Source: Treponema sp. (GTDB lineage Bacteria > Spirochaetota > Spirochaetia > Treponematales > Breznakiellaceae). From it: a stretch of DNA of 37,448 nucleotides. The stretch lies in contig JAISAQ010000089.1 in the NCBI GenBank assembly GCA_031266775.1, positions 1 to 37,448 on the forward strand, written 5' to 3'. Position 1 is the first letter of the stretch. Every line of letters begins with the position of its first letter. This document shows, in pieces, positions 9,312 through 18,390 of this stretch. The notes under the pieces were generated by a model. It was not told where the DNA came from. It made no database searches and saw only the letters and a list, made by a program, of their open reading frames with translations. Position numbers and translations under genes: made by a program.

Positions 9312-9326
9312 GTCCCGGACCGGGAC
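9312..9326. promoter_or_regulatory. Perfect 15-bp palindrome at the expected transcription start (operator candidate)
   Basis: GTCCCGG-A-CCGGGAC is a perfect palindrome with a single central base, 6 bases after the -10 box. The one-base centre makes an RNA hairpin poor, so a dimeric repressor site is more likely. No regulator gene is adjacent. Confidence 0.45.
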
Positions 9327-9365
9327 CGCGGCAACTCCGGGCCCAGGCTGCCGGAAGGAGGAATC

Positions 9366-10838
9366 GTGACGAAGCAGGAGATCTTGCGGCAGGCCGAAAA
9401 GGTAATCGGCGAAGGCCCCTATACGGACACGTGGGAATCCCTTTCCGGGTACACGCCTCCCCGCTGGTACCAGGACGCGAAGTTCGGCATTTTTATTCAC
9501 TGGGGCGTATATTCGGTACCGGCGTTTGGGAGCGAATGGTACCCCCGGAACATGTACAAAAAAGGCACACCTGAATTTGAACATCACCTTGCGGTCTACG
9601 GCGGCCACAAACAGTTCGGGTACAAGGATTTTATTCCCCTCTTCAAGGGGGAAAAATTTGATCCCCGCCAGTGGGCGCGGCTTTTCAGGGAAGCCGGGGC
9701 CCGCTACATTATGCCCGTGGCGGAACATCACGACGGGTTCCAGATGTACGCAAGCGATCTGTCCCGGTGGAACGCCGCCGTCATGGGGCCGAAGCGGGAC
9801 GTGCTGGGCGAACTTAAAACGTGCGCCGAAGAGGAAGGGCTCGTTTTCTGCGTATCGAATCACCGGGCGGAACACTGCTGGTTCTTCAACAGGGGCCGCG
9901 AATTCGACAGCGATATAAACGATCCTGTCAACGAGGAATTCTATTCAAAGCAGCAGGACGGCGGGGAAGAGGTCAGCCACGACGTGTATTCCGTTCCCCC
10001 GAATCCCGGACACTGCGAGGACTGGCTCGCGCGGGCCTGTGAACTTGTAGACAAATACAGGCCGGGGATCGTGTGGTTCGACTGGTGGATACACAACACA
10101 GGCTGGAAACCCTGGCTTAAAAAATTCGCCGCCTATTATTATAACCGCGCGGCGCAATGGGGCGCCGAAGTGGCCATCAACTACAAATACAACGCCTTTG
10201 TCTACGGCTCGGCGGTTTTAGACATAGAAAGGGGACAGCTCGCGGAAATCTCTCCCCGGTTCTGGCAGACCGACACGGCCGTCGCGAAAAATTCCTGGGG
10301 TTATACGGAAAACAACGAATTTAAAAAACCGGAAGATCTTGTATGCGATCTTGTGGATATTGTCAGCAAGAACGGCGCGCTGCTTCTTAATGTGGGCCCC
10401 CGTGCGGACGGCACGATCACGGAAGAGGACAGGGAACGCCTCTTGGCCATTGGCCGGTGGCTCACGAAAAACGGTGAAGGGATCTACGGCAGCACATACT
10501 GGCGCAGGTCAGGCGAAGGCCCCACACGGGTAAACGAAGGGGCCTTTACCGATACGGACCGCAGCCCCTTCACCTCCCGTGACTTCCGTTTTACCGTGAA
10601 GCGGGACATCCTTTACGCCTTTGTGATGAAATTTCCCCCGGACGGCAGTATCCGCATTCCGTCGCTGGGGCGCTGGTCCGGGAAAACCGGAAACGGCGAC
10701 TTTGACATCCTCTCCGTCCGCCTTCTGGGGTACGATAACCCCCTGCGTTTCAGCAGGGACCAGGAAGCCCTCTTTGTACAGGTAGAGGGCCGCATCGATA
10801 CCGGATACCCCGTGGGCCTTGCGATTCAGCTTAATTAG
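9366..10838 (+). CDS. Alpha-L-fucosidase, GH29 family (copy 1)
   Basis: It is predicted to release alpha-linked L-fucose by the retaining mechanism. The start is GTG 9366, chosen because AGGAGG sits directly upstream. The protein has 490 residues and no signal peptide, so it should be cytoplasmic. Family motifs in order are WYQDAKFGIFIHWGVYSVPAF near residue 35, EHHDGFQMY near 125, WNAA, GPKRDVLGEL and GIVWFDWWI, with the nucleophile Asp at about 239, then LLLNVGPRADGTITEED. The nucleophile context WFDW differs from the FNDIGW of the second GH29 in this window. A C-terminal region of about 90 residues looks like the beta-sandwich domain common in the family. The acid/base residue could not be assigned by eye. 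It stands alone with its own promoter. Confidence 0.9.
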   Translation: MTKQEILRQAEKVIGEGPYTDTWESLSGYTPPRWYQDAKFGIFIHWGVYSVPAFGSEWYPRNMYKKGTPEFEHHLAVYGGHKQFGYKDFIPLFKGEKFDPRQWARLFREAGARYIMPVAEHHDGFQMYASDLSRWNAAVMGPKRDVLGELKTCAEEEGLVFCVSNHRAEHCWFFNRGREFDSDINDPVNEEFYSKQQDGGEEVSHDVYSVPPNPGHCEDWLARACELVDKYRPGIVWFDWWIHNTGWKPWLKKFAAYYYNRAAQWGAEVAINYKYNAFVYGSAVLDIERGQLAEISPRFWQTDTAVAKNSWGYTENNEFKKPEDLVCDLVDIVSKNGALLLNVGPRADGTITEEDRERLLAIGRWLTKNGEGIYGSTYWRRSGEGPTRVNEGAFTDTDRSPFTSRDFRFTVKRDILYAFVMKFPPDGSIRIPSLGRWSGKTGNGDFDILSVRLLGYDNPLRFSRDQEALFVQVEGRIDTGYPVGLAIQLN

Positions 10839-10911
10839 AGAACGTAAAGATTAAAAACCTATCCCTAATACAGTAAGAAAGAATTCTCCGATAAAAAGAA
10901 AGGAGGGGAAC

Positions 10912-11052
10912 ATGAGACAGAAACACGCATGGGAGATAACGGACGCCTTTTGGGAAAAGGCGGAGCCTTTACTCCCCCAGAAAACATGGGACCAAAGCAA
11001 GGAATACCAGTGGAAACCAGACGGGGGACGGCCTCCATATACGTTTACTTAG
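10912..11052 (+). pseudogene. Truncated IS5-family transposase (N-terminal 46 residues) with decayed remainder
   Basis: ATG 10912 has a strong ribosome site (AAAGGAGGGG). The 46 residues, beginning MRQKHAWEITDAFWEKAEPLLPQ and ending with GGRPPYTFT, match the conserved N-terminal helix-turn-helix (DUF4096-like) region of IS5-type DDE transposases. An intact transposase would be about 250 residues, so most of it is missing. The following 200 bases (to about 11250) contain short open pieces but no recoverable DDE domain. No convincing terminal inverted repeats were found. The fragment marks the boundary between the fucosidase gene and the tail operon and may be a scar of the event that brought them together. 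Confidence 0.7.
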
Positions 11053-11259
11053 GGACGAGCAACCTGTAAAGCAGTGGGAGCCGTTTTCTTTTGGAATCAG
11101 CGCAGAGTTCCGCAATGTGATGAATGTTTTCAAACAGATTCGTAAAGAAAATTGTCTCAAGCGGTTTCTTATAGCGGCTTGTTAATGTTCGCTTGGCTTT
11201 TATCGCTTTCCGCAAAGCTCATATTATTTAGACACAGGCCCTTAAAATACCTCAGTACA

Positions 11260-11331
11260 TTAACCATCCTTGTCGTACTCCCGTGTGATAGTCTTCTTCA
11301 TCGGGTAAGTTTCCAGTCCCTGCATCATCAT
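11260..11331 (-). CDS. Small hypothetical protein (23 residues) closing the tail operon
   Basis: The frame starts with three consecutive ATG codons directly after GGAGGG, which overlaps the stop region of the upstream fibre gene. It encodes MMMQGLETYPMKKTITREY and ends KDG. The K-x-I-T-R-E-Y-D-x-x-G pattern resembles the start of short phage tail-end proteins, so this may be a truncated copy cut by the neighbouring IS remnant. No function is known. The ribosome site and position support translation; its length is the main doubt. Confidence 0.4.
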   Translation of the reverse strand: MMMQGLETYPMKKTITREYDKDG

Positions 11332-11337
11332 GCCCTC

Positions 11338-12279
11338 CTACTTCTTGTATGTCATCCAGACATCGTACGGAGCGTTGGTACGAACTTGGTCAGTACTTGA
11401 CCTAAAATCACAGGTTCTTAAATTTAAGTCTACAAATATAAATGACACATAATTATGATTTGTATTGATAGGCTCCATACTAACCATATCTGTTCTCGGA
11501 CTGTAGATACCGCCTTGGTCAAATACTGCAAACGTGTTCGATGTTGATGTTATTAATGCTACTCTGTGGTTCTCATTTGCCACCGCTGTTATAGTTCCCG
11601 TGAAATGTTGTCCGTACAGGTTGTTTCCAAAGTCATACTCAACACCCGGTGTCCATAGGTCAGGCCGGTTTATCGACACACGGCTTGAACCGTGTACACC
11701 AATCTCGCCGCTTATATTCATTGTACCATCATCGGCGTCAATCTTGACCTTGCCAACCTCGTCACTCGATACCAATGCGCCTTTGTTTGCTACAAGGTAA
11801 GGAACCGTCCTTTTAAGCTGGCATACCCGTATAGGGTTGTTGTTATCCGGGATAAAAGTGTTTGCCTCTACTGCGTACATATCGAAACGTATAGTATCGT
11901 TTACTTTTAAGTCCACCAAGAATATCGGCGTTGACATATCCCCTGAACTACCCCCGGCGTAATTAGTTGATTTTCTTTCCGTTCCATTTATTAAAATATA
12001 GTAGTTCCTTGTGGAACCGCTCAAGGACTGGATAACCTGTCCAAAGTCTATCAGATATAATCCGTCTTCTTTAATCACAAGAGTATTGCCGGATTTCTCC
12101 ACAAATGGCTGGGGCTTTATAAAGTCGCCTAAATTAAGGGCTTTGCCTGTAGCCGCCGAATACGATGTGGAAGCAATAGGAATTTTTGCTAACGGTAAAT
12201 CTTCCGGTATCAACAACCCTTGAGTATTTCCCTGTTCGTAATAACTACCGTCGTTTCTGTGTTTAATTGTTTGCGCCAT
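11338..12279 (-). CDS. Phage tail-fibre/receptor-binding-like protein
   Basis: The 313-residue protein starts at ATG 12279, 10 bases after the upstream fibre gene, with AGGAGA as ribosome site. The longer open frame back to 12423 overlaps that gene and is rejected. Residues about 65-170 (GNTLVIKEDGLYLIDFG... YYILINGTE... VDLKVNDTIRF) show the strand pattern of a C1q/TNF-like jelly-roll domain often found at fibre tips, which is a structural inference. The rest is beta-rich with no known motif. It is the last full-length gene of the tail operon, a place commonly held by host-recognition proteins. Confidence 0.65.
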   Translation of the reverse strand: MAQTIKHRNDGSYYEQGNTQGLLIPEDLPLAKIPIASTSYSAATGKALNLGDFIKPQPFVEKSGNTLVIKEDGLYLIDFGQVIQSLSGSTRNYYILINGTERKSTNYAGGSSGDMSTPIFLVDLKVNDTIRFDMYAVEANTFIPDNNNPIRVCQLKRTVPYLVANKGALVSSDEVGKVKIDADDGTMNISGEIGVHGSSRVSINRPDLWTPGVEYDFGNNLYGQHFTGTITAVANENHRVALITSTSNTFAVFDQGGIYSPRTDMVSMEPINTNHNYVSFIFVDLNLRTCDFRSSTDQVRTNAPYDVWMTYKK

Positions 12280-12289
12280 TTTATTTCTC

Positions 12290-14581
12290 CTACACCATTC
12301 GTTTCCACATATAACAGGTAATATACGGCTGGAGGTTATTGTGAGCACCGTTGCCGCCTGCTCCGCCGGTATTAGTTCTATTCCACCAAGACCCAGCTCC
12401 TCCCCCTGCCAAAATATTAGCATTTAAAGTTACACCATTGCCATGCGAGTGAGACGGCATTTCATCCACCGTTAACGTGTGGGTCTTCTCTCCCCCCGTC
12501 ATTTCAGCGGAAGCAAATTCCGTTTGTGACGTATCTACCGCCACGGGAACACGCCCGGTTCCCCATTCCTCCCATTCAGTACCGGGCCATGCCGTTGACG
12601 GGTTTTCAGGAGACACGGACAGGTGTATAGCCCCGACGGGGAAGGGGCAGTTTGATGAATTTTCCGGATAAACGTCTTTTAATGTTACTGTCTTTCCGGC
12701 TAATGACGGGTACAAGCCTGAACCGGGAGGGTCTTCCAATGCGTCATGCTCAGCTTTGGTCATTTCTAAAGTAAGATCAATGTTATTATCAGGCCCAGCT
12801 TCTATGCCGTCCACTTTTTTGACAAGCTTATCCAATAGCCATTTCAAATTATTACGGAAGCCTTGCAGCCAGCCGGTCAGCTTCTTCGCACCTGCCGGAA
12901 TCAGCGCGGGGTCAGCGTTCTCATCGGCAAGCGTCCTGTCTCCAATAACCGCGTCAGTGGCCGCTCCCGTCTGAAGTTGTGCCGTCCCGACTCCTCCGTC
13001 CTTGACGAAAATATGTTCCCCGTTATACCCGATGGAAGCGCCGTCAACAATCTCTGTCCAGTCAACAGAAAAATCAAGCTGGTTCCATTCGCCGCCAAAG
13101 GCGTACCAGCCCTTGCGGGTACTGGTTTCCGCAAAAAGCCAGCCTTCGGCAAGCGTGTTGGCCGCGCTGTTTTGTTTTGTCCAGTCTGTGCCGTCTGATG
13201 TGTAAATATCGCCGTTTGCGGTAATCGCTATATCATCCGTCGCCGACGTGCCGGGTAAATCCGCCTCCGCCTCTGCTACATACTGCGGGTCAACCGTCCC
13301 GGCGTTCCAATCGCTATACGGTTTAATTGACCAGTCAAAGGGGTCAATCCGTGCCCGAACCAAAAAACCGGTAGAGATATTCGCCAGTAATTCCTTTGTC
13401 GCCCTGGTAGTAAATACCCGGTGCCGGTTGTTTTCTGAAATATCGTCGGACAGGGAATCTTTAAGCTCGTTTTCCACGTCTACCAGATCGCGGGCCGGAA
13501 TATCCTCTACGGATATGTCGGCAAGCATATCAAAGCCGTTCAGGGTGGAATCGCCGATATAGTCCATCGGGCCGGGGTTTATCCCGTACTGTAATTCATA
13601 CTTTCCGTTGTTTACCCACGCCGTACCGTCCCATACGGGCCGGTCAAGGACAAATACATCCCTGTCAATATGGAACAGGCCGCCCAACGTCGTAGCCCCG
13701 TCGTCATCGGTGAAAAACCCGAACATTTTATCCGGGTCGCTGTCAATCGTGATAAACGCCGCACTTGTGGGCATGGAGCCGCCTGAAAGAGACGGCGTTT
13801 TGGAAGTATCAAACAGCAGCGTCCGGCCGGCAGGAACCGGCGTGGTGTGGAAGTCCCAATCGATATGCGAACCGGGGATGATGTTTGCCTTATGCAGTAA
13901 AGCGGCGTTTGCGGTATCGGCAGATGTTTGAGCGGAGAACGCGGCGGCGGCATTTGCGGTATCGGCGGCATTTGCCCTGACTATTTCAGAAACAAGTTTA
14001 TTATTGACATCCGGAAGGTCAAGATACGTATTCCCGGCAATCCACGTCCCGTTTTCCCATGCGCCTCCTGAATTATTGGATACACCGGTTACAGCCACAG
14101 TCCCGGTGCCGAGAGAGGATACCTGCCATACCCCGCCAATGTAAATATCGGTAATGACACTTGCCGCGCTGGTATATTTCATATCCCCGGAAACATCTGC
14201 GTCAATTCTGCTTCCGTCGGAAAACACAATATTTCCCGCCGAGGGAAGCGCTCCCGGAGTACTGGAAGTATTAAAAGCTATGGCCTTTAGAACATCGGAG
14301 ACCGCCGCCTCTGCCAGAGTCTTTGTGTACGGAATGGAAACAATATTTGCCTTTTTAGTTTGCAGTTTAGCAACAGCATTTACGAGATTTTCTTCGGCAT
14401 TTTTGGCCCGCACCTCTTCAGCGGATACCGCAGGGGTAACAATCTTTGTATCGACATATGCCGTTACCTGATCAAGCCTTACTTTCCGGCTGGCATTCCC
14501 GGAAGGCTGATCGACGGCGAACACGTCTTCATCGTGAAGCGTTTCCGCCGCAGTCATGTCACTATAGGTAGTTATTGCCAT
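12290..14581 (-). CDS. Large tail fibre with C-terminal collar-like domain
   Basis: The 763-residue protein starts at ATG 14581 with AAGGGAGA upstream. The N-terminus (MAITTYSDMTAAETLHDEDVF..., then RKVRLDQVTAYVDTKI) is typical of modular phage fibres that attach to a baseplate. A long central shaft follows, with Ala/Asn/Asp-rich repeats (RANAADTANAAAAF). The C-terminus carries CPFPVGAIHLSVSPENPSTAWPG, then TGGEKTHTLTVDEMPSHSHGNG and NNLQPYITCYMWKR. This is the His-rich, metal-site collar/baseplate-type tip domain widely shared by tail fibres. A hairpin (14594-14608) lies just ahead of its ribosome site. It probably determines host range together with its neighbours. Confidence 0.85.
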   Translation of the reverse strand: MAITTYSDMTAAETLHDEDVFAVDQPSGNASRKVRLDQVTAYVDTKIVTPAVSAEEVRAKNAEENLVNAVAKLQTKKANIVSIPYTKTLAEAAVSDVLKAIAFNTSSTPGALPSAGNIVFSDGSRIDADVSGDMKYTSAASVITDIYIGGVWQVSSLGTGTVAVTGVSNNSGGAWENGTWIAGNTYLDLPDVNNKLVSEIVRANAADTANAAAAFSAQTSADTANAALLHKANIIPGSHIDWDFHTTPVPAGRTLLFDTSKTPSLSGGSMPTSAAFITIDSDPDKMFGFFTDDDGATTLGGLFHIDRDVFVLDRPVWDGTAWVNNGKYELQYGINPGPMDYIGDSTLNGFDMLADISVEDIPARDLVDVENELKDSLSDDISENNRHRVFTTRATKELLANISTGFLVRARIDPFDWSIKPYSDWNAGTVDPQYVAEAEADLPGTSATDDIAITANGDIYTSDGTDWTKQNSAANTLAEGWLFAETSTRKGWYAFGGEWNQLDFSVDWTEIVDGASIGYNGEHIFVKDGGVGTAQLQTGAATDAVIGDRTLADENADPALIPAGAKKLTGWLQGFRNNLKWLLDKLVKKVDGIEAGPDNNIDLTLEMTKAEHDALEDPPGSGLYPSLAGKTVTLKDVYPENSSNCPFPVGAIHLSVSPENPSTAWPGTEWEEWGTGRVPVAVDTSQTEFASAEMTGGEKTHTLTVDEMPSHSHGNGVTLNANILAGGGAGSWWNRTNTGGAGGNGAHNNLQPYITCYMWKRMV

Positions 14582-14620
14582 TCATTCTCCCTTCTGTCAT
14601 CACGACAGTAGATGAGGCCG

Positions 14621-15298
14621 TTATCCTAATTTAGCATATAGCGTCTTTTCTGTCAAGGCTGCCATTTGCGCTTTGAGCGTGATGATGTCGCTCAGTACAT
14701 TTCCCATCCCCAAATCTCCGGGGGCCAGTGTCACCGCTCCTGTTTTTCCGTTTACGCTTGACACGGCCTCGGTGTTGTCTACTTTTACCCATGCAGGAGC
14801 ATGATCCCCCTGGCATACCGCCCAATCTCCGTTTACATATTCATCCGTTAACAGCGTATAATTGCCAAGAGAAATAAAATAATACTCAGGATAATCGGCG
14901 GTATTTACATCCTCAATCTGCATCCCGTTCAGTTCAGGCGCGTAACTGGATGATATTATTTTACCGTCCGTATCAAATTCGCCGCCGAATATCATCTGCC
15001 CCATGATGACACCGGGAAGTTTCGACATTTTTATCTTTCCGTCGGAACCGATTAAATCATTGAATATTCCCATAACAATCGCCATATTCGACTGAATAAG
15101 GCTTATGTCCATGCCGGTGTTTCCCCGGAGTTCTTCAATGGTATGTTCTCCGTCCCCTACAACAAGGTTAACCATTACCTTTCCGGCTACTACCAGTGAT
15201 GGGTCCCGTACCACGGTGATAGCGCCTTTTTCCGGCACGATATTTTTCACCGGTTCGTAATCATATACTTCCCATTTCAGGCTTACTTCCTTAGTCAT
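14621..15298 (-). CDS. Tail fibre / upper-baseplate accessory protein
   Basis: The 225-residue protein starts at ATG 15298, overlapping the previous gene's stop by 8 bases (ATGACTAA), with GGAGCGGAG upstream. Its N-terminal half resembles phage hyaluronidase/fibre-head modules (KGAITVVRDPSLVVAGKVMVNLVVGDGEHTIEEL, matching the VGDG.ht..eL motif of such adaptors). Its C-terminal part has SSVNGKTGAVTLAPGDLG, a motif found at fibre module joints. It therefore probably links the hub-like protein to the large fibre. No enzyme motif is seen. Confidence 0.7.
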   Translation of the reverse strand: MTKEVSLKWEVYDYEPVKNIVPEKGAITVVRDPSLVVAGKVMVNLVVGDGEHTIEELRGNTGMDISLIQSNMAIVMGIFNDLIGSDGKIKMSKLPGVIMGQMIFGGEFDTDGKIISSSYAPELNGMQIEDVNTADYPEYYFISLGNYTLLTDEYVNGDWAVCQGDHAPAWVKVDNTEAVSSVNGKTGAVTLAPGDLGMGNVLSDIITLKAQMAALTEKTLYAKLG

Positions 15299-17267
15299 AC
15301 TCCGCTCCTAAATACCGGCTTCTGTCCTGCTGCCTGACCGAAAGGGTGACAATGCCCGTTTTCGTATCCGTTTCAACGCTCAAAACCTTATACCTCATGC
15401 TGCCGATAAACTCACGGTTATTTTTATTTTCACCGTTTTCATTATAAGGAACAATGATTTCACTGTCATTGGCCCATATGTCAACAATTCTCTTTTGTCC
15501 AAACAGTTTTACTACATTACGCGGCATAACCGCGTCTTTACCGTGAATGGCAAAATCTATGGTAATAATATCATATGGCCGCATGGAAAACCATTTCAGC
15601 CCGAATAATTTAATATTGCTTATCACCGGCCTTATTTTAGAAAAATCATCAAGAATAATGGTTCCTTTAAGAGCGGCCGCCTCCCTGCTATTCAACAGCG
15701 TTTCTTCCTCCCACGCCTTGTCAAGCCGGTGGATGTCCAGTATCTCCATCCGTTTGCTCTTGTTTATTTCGTGTAAATAATCCTCCTCATCGTCTTTATT
15801 GGTGTACCATTTTTTTTCATATTTTATATCGGTATATGTCGCGTACAGATCCGCATTCATATTAATTTCTATTTCGTCAAGATTCAATATGTCATCACTG
15901 GATACGGGGGATAATGGCGATTCGGCACGGTTGGGATTGTCAAGCCGAGCGGTATATTTGTCATATTTACCCATAAACTGAAACCCCAGAAGGGAACCTT
16001 TTTGTATTTTTTCAATAACCGCGTATATTTCTTCCTGTTTATCGAGGCATATTCCAATGTCCGGCAATTTTCCAAGTTCCGCGTCAAACTCGGCGTTGTC
16101 AAAAACCTGATCCGCCTGTATTCCCCCATAATAGGACATAATGTCTTTAATAATTGCTCCTGGATTGTGAATGTCCACAAAAGTACCGGTTGCCCGTACT
16201 TCATAGGTTTTTTTGGTTACATCGGGCTGCCCGTTTTTTAACGGAAATACTTTGTAGTAATCTATCGTTATGGTCCCGTTGCTGCTTACGGAAATGCCTT
16301 GGGTTCCAAAGTCGGATCTTTTAAACTGCGTCCATCCAACGGCCTGATTTTTGTCAGACGCGGGAGCGCCGTCTATTTGCGATCCTCCTTGTTTTATCTC
16401 GATATATTCAATATCCGTTATTGCCCTGGCAAAACGGAATGTCCTGTTTGTTCTAAGCGTCTGGTATTCATCAACATATATGTCTTTCCAGTTAATACAC
16501 GTCCCCTTGACATTATAACAGAATCCGTAAGCGTCCTGTTTTACCTTATCTACATCTGAATCATTCAAGAACGGGTATTCTTCTTTTGTATATAAATCAG
16601 GCGGTATTTTGGATGAAAGAAGTTCCCGGATGTCTTTTACCTCAATAACCGCGCTGTTCAGGTTAAAGGAAATATTCGATATATAATATTGAATAAGTTT
16701 TTTATATTCACCAAATTCCCATCCCTTTTGCCCGGTTAAAACATTGAGCCTGTTTCCAAAAATATCGGATATGCTGTCAAATTCTCCTCTGGTATTGTTA
16801 AATTCATAACTGCCGCTGTTAAATTGCATTTTTGCGTATGACAACGGATCGGCGGATTCCGCTATTGGCGGAAAATCGATTAAATCAGGCAAATAGGTAA
16901 ACCCTTCTAAATTCACCGCGTCGGTGGCAAAACCCTGAATAGCCCCATAGCGCTTATACATAAATACATACGCGGGAAGATGCCCGTCAAAATGAATATA
17001 AACAGTATTATGTTCGACAAGAAATCTTTTGGGGGCTTCAAAGACTTCAGATTTTGTCCGTACCCGTATGTAGGCCTCCTGATCAATGTATACGGTTCCG
17101 ATATTAACCCTTACAGTTGAAAGATTATCCTGATCGGCCATAAAGGGAAGTTTTTTTATATAACGGTCAATCCATATTGTATACCGCCATACCGGCGTCT
17201 TATACGCGGTCGGAATCAGGAAAATCCTTGAGAATTCAATTTGTACCAGTGTTACAAGTTCAATCAT
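15291..17267 (-). CDS. Tail hub / tail-associated baseplate protein (putative)
   Basis: The 658-residue protein is assigned start ATG 17267, which overlaps the upstream stop as ATGA; the open frame extends 8 more codons. The sequence is beta-rich with many Tyr, Phe and Asp residues and no transmembrane segment. Its size and place between the distal-tail-like protein and the fibres fit a tail hub, the protein that caps the tail and carries fibres. Stretches such as IIKDIMSYYGGIQADQ (an LxxIL-type hub helix) and a closing GIVTLSVRQQDRSRY fit baseplate hub proteins loosely. No lysozyme or peptidase motif was found. The assignment is by position and composition, not by a diagnostic motif. Confidence 0.6.
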   Translation of the reverse strand: MIELVTLVQIEFSRIFLIPTAYKTPVWRYTIWIDRYIKKLPFMADQDNLSTVRVNIGTVYIDQEAYIRVRTKSEVFEAPKRFLVEHNTVYIHFDGHLPAYVFMYKRYGAIQGFATDAVNLEGFTYLPDLIDFPPIAESADPLSYAKMQFNSGSYEFNNTRGEFDSISDIFGNRLNVLTGQKGWEFGEYKKLIQYYISNISFNLNSAVIEVKDIRELLSSKIPPDLYTKEEYPFLNDSDVDKVKQDAYGFCYNVKGTCINWKDIYVDEYQTLRTNRTFRFARAITDIEYIEIKQGGSQIDGAPASDKNQAVGWTQFKRSDFGTQGISVSSNGTITIDYYKVFPLKNGQPDVTKKTYEVRATGTFVDIHNPGAIIKDIMSYYGGIQADQVFDNAEFDAELGKLPDIGICLDKQEEIYAVIEKIQKGSLLGFQFMGKYDKYTARLDNPNRAESPLSPVSSDDILNLDEIEINMNADLYATYTDIKYEKKWYTNKDDEEDYLHEINKSKRMEILDIHRLDKAWEEETLLNSREAAALKGTIILDDFSKIRPVISNIKLFGLKWFSMRPYDIITIDFAIHGKDAVMPRNVVKLFGQKRIVDIWANDSEIIVPYNENGENKNNREFIGSMRYKVLSVETDTKTGIVTLSVRQQDRSRYLGAEYD

Positions 17268-18355
17268 GGCGTAAGCTTCCAGATGCTGCATATTCCGCCG
17301 GGGCCGCCGGCAGGACGGTTTCCCCCGAAGCCTCCGCCGCCACCGCCGCCTGCTGCTTGCTCACCCGCGAACGGGCCGTCTCCGCCGGGGCCATAATTAT
17401 TACCAATACCACCAGGGTTGCCAGTGCCAATAATAACTATACTAGCACCACCATTGGCGGCACCGTTTGAAACGCCCCCTCCCACTCCTCCTGTCCCTCC
17501 GCCGCCTATAATAATATAGCCGCTTCCGCCGGTGCCCGGCTGAACATGGCCGGTAGCCCTCCTCATGAGTGAATCACCCTGAATGGCTGTTTCCTCTCCG
17601 CCCCCGGATCCTCCCCCTCCCCCGGTAAATATTACTGCTAATCCTCCCATGCCGCCATTAAACCCGTTTCCTCCAACAGTAATAGTTAGTATTTTCCCTC
17701 CGGTATCAACATAAAATACAAATTTTGTGGTATTTCTGGCCGAGGCAATGCCTCCCGCTCCTGGTGCCGATGGCTGCCCGTTGCCACCGTTTCCCGCCCC
17801 GGCCCCTGAGATCAGTTCGGCCCAATACCAGCCCCTTGAAAGCGTAGCGGTATACGTGTTTTTCTGCTGCGGCGTTTGATATGCCAGTGTGCCGCCCGCG
17901 GTATCCGGGGTAAAATCATCGGGAGAAAAGTAATTTTCCTTGTCCATAACAATTGCGCTGACACATAGCCCGGCGCTGTTTTTATAGGCAAGATATACAG
18001 CCCTGTCGTTATTCTTGAACCATCCGCCAAGCGCGGGATTCCACGCAGGAGATTCCGTCAGGCTTCTTGATGAAAAGGTACATATATCTCCGCCGGGGAC
18101 AGCATAAATATAACAAAAATTTGAATTCGCGACGGTATCCCAGCCGTCAATAACTTCATCTGAACTGTTTTCACCGACGTAATAAAAACTCCCGTTGACT
18201 TCAAGACGGCTCCCTTTAATCATTGAAGGAGTATCTGTCTTGGTTACTCCGGCAAGTAACAATCCGCCTGTGGTCATTGTCGTCTTTAAAAGATTTTTCT
18301 GCCAGTCAGATGTGCCGGGGTTTTCATTAACGGGTTCCGCAATAAGAATTGCCAT
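17264..18355 (-). CDS. Glycine-rich tail adhesin-like protein
   Basis: The 363-residue protein starts at ATG 18355 with GGAGGAAAACTA upstream. Residues about 1-185 are an ordinary mixed domain (DWQKNLLKTTMTTGGLLL..., WYWAELISGAG). The last 180 or so are extremely glycine-rich, with stretches such as GGNGFNGGMGGLAV and FTGGGGGSGGG and closing GGNRPAGGPGGI. Such polyglycine-II type domains occur in receptor-recognition proteins of phages (gp38-like) and in fibre tips. It sits unusually early, between the distal-tail-like and hub-like genes. Translation is coupled to the next gene by an ATGA overlap. The Gly-rich codons also make the DNA repetitive, so expansion or contraction is likely. Confidence 0.65.
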   Translation of the reverse strand: MAILIAEPVNENPGTSDWQKNLLKTTMTTGGLLLAGVTKTDTPSMIKGSRLEVNGSFYYVGENSSDEVIDGWDTVANSNFCYIYAVPGGDICTFSSRSLTESPAWNPALGGWFKNNDRAVYLAYKNSAGLCVSAIVMDKENYFSPDDFTPDTAGGTLAYQTPQQKNTYTATLSRGWYWAELISGAGAGNGGNGQPSAPGAGGIASARNTTKFVFYVDTGGKILTITVGGNGFNGGMGGLAVIFTGGGGGSGGGEETAIQGDSLMRRATGHVQPGTGGSGYIIIGGGGTGGVGGGVSNGAANGGASIVIIGTGNPGGIGNNYGPGGDGPFAGEQAAGGGGGGGFGGNRPAGGPGGICSIWKLTP

Positions 18356-18390
18356 TAGTTTTCCTCCAATTTAATAACGGGAATCCGTCA

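Noticed and set aside
11152-11400. 82-residue plus-strand frame beginning MSQAVSYSGLLMFAWLL
   Set aside because: It runs through the end of the fibre gene on the other strand and lacks a ribosome site; a part before 11250 could be transposase remnant, but this could not be shown.
17290-17650. Tandem GCC/CCG-rich tract resembling a repeat array or CRISPR
   Set aside because: It is the codon-level result of polyglycine in the adhesin gene; there are no regular repeat-spacer units.
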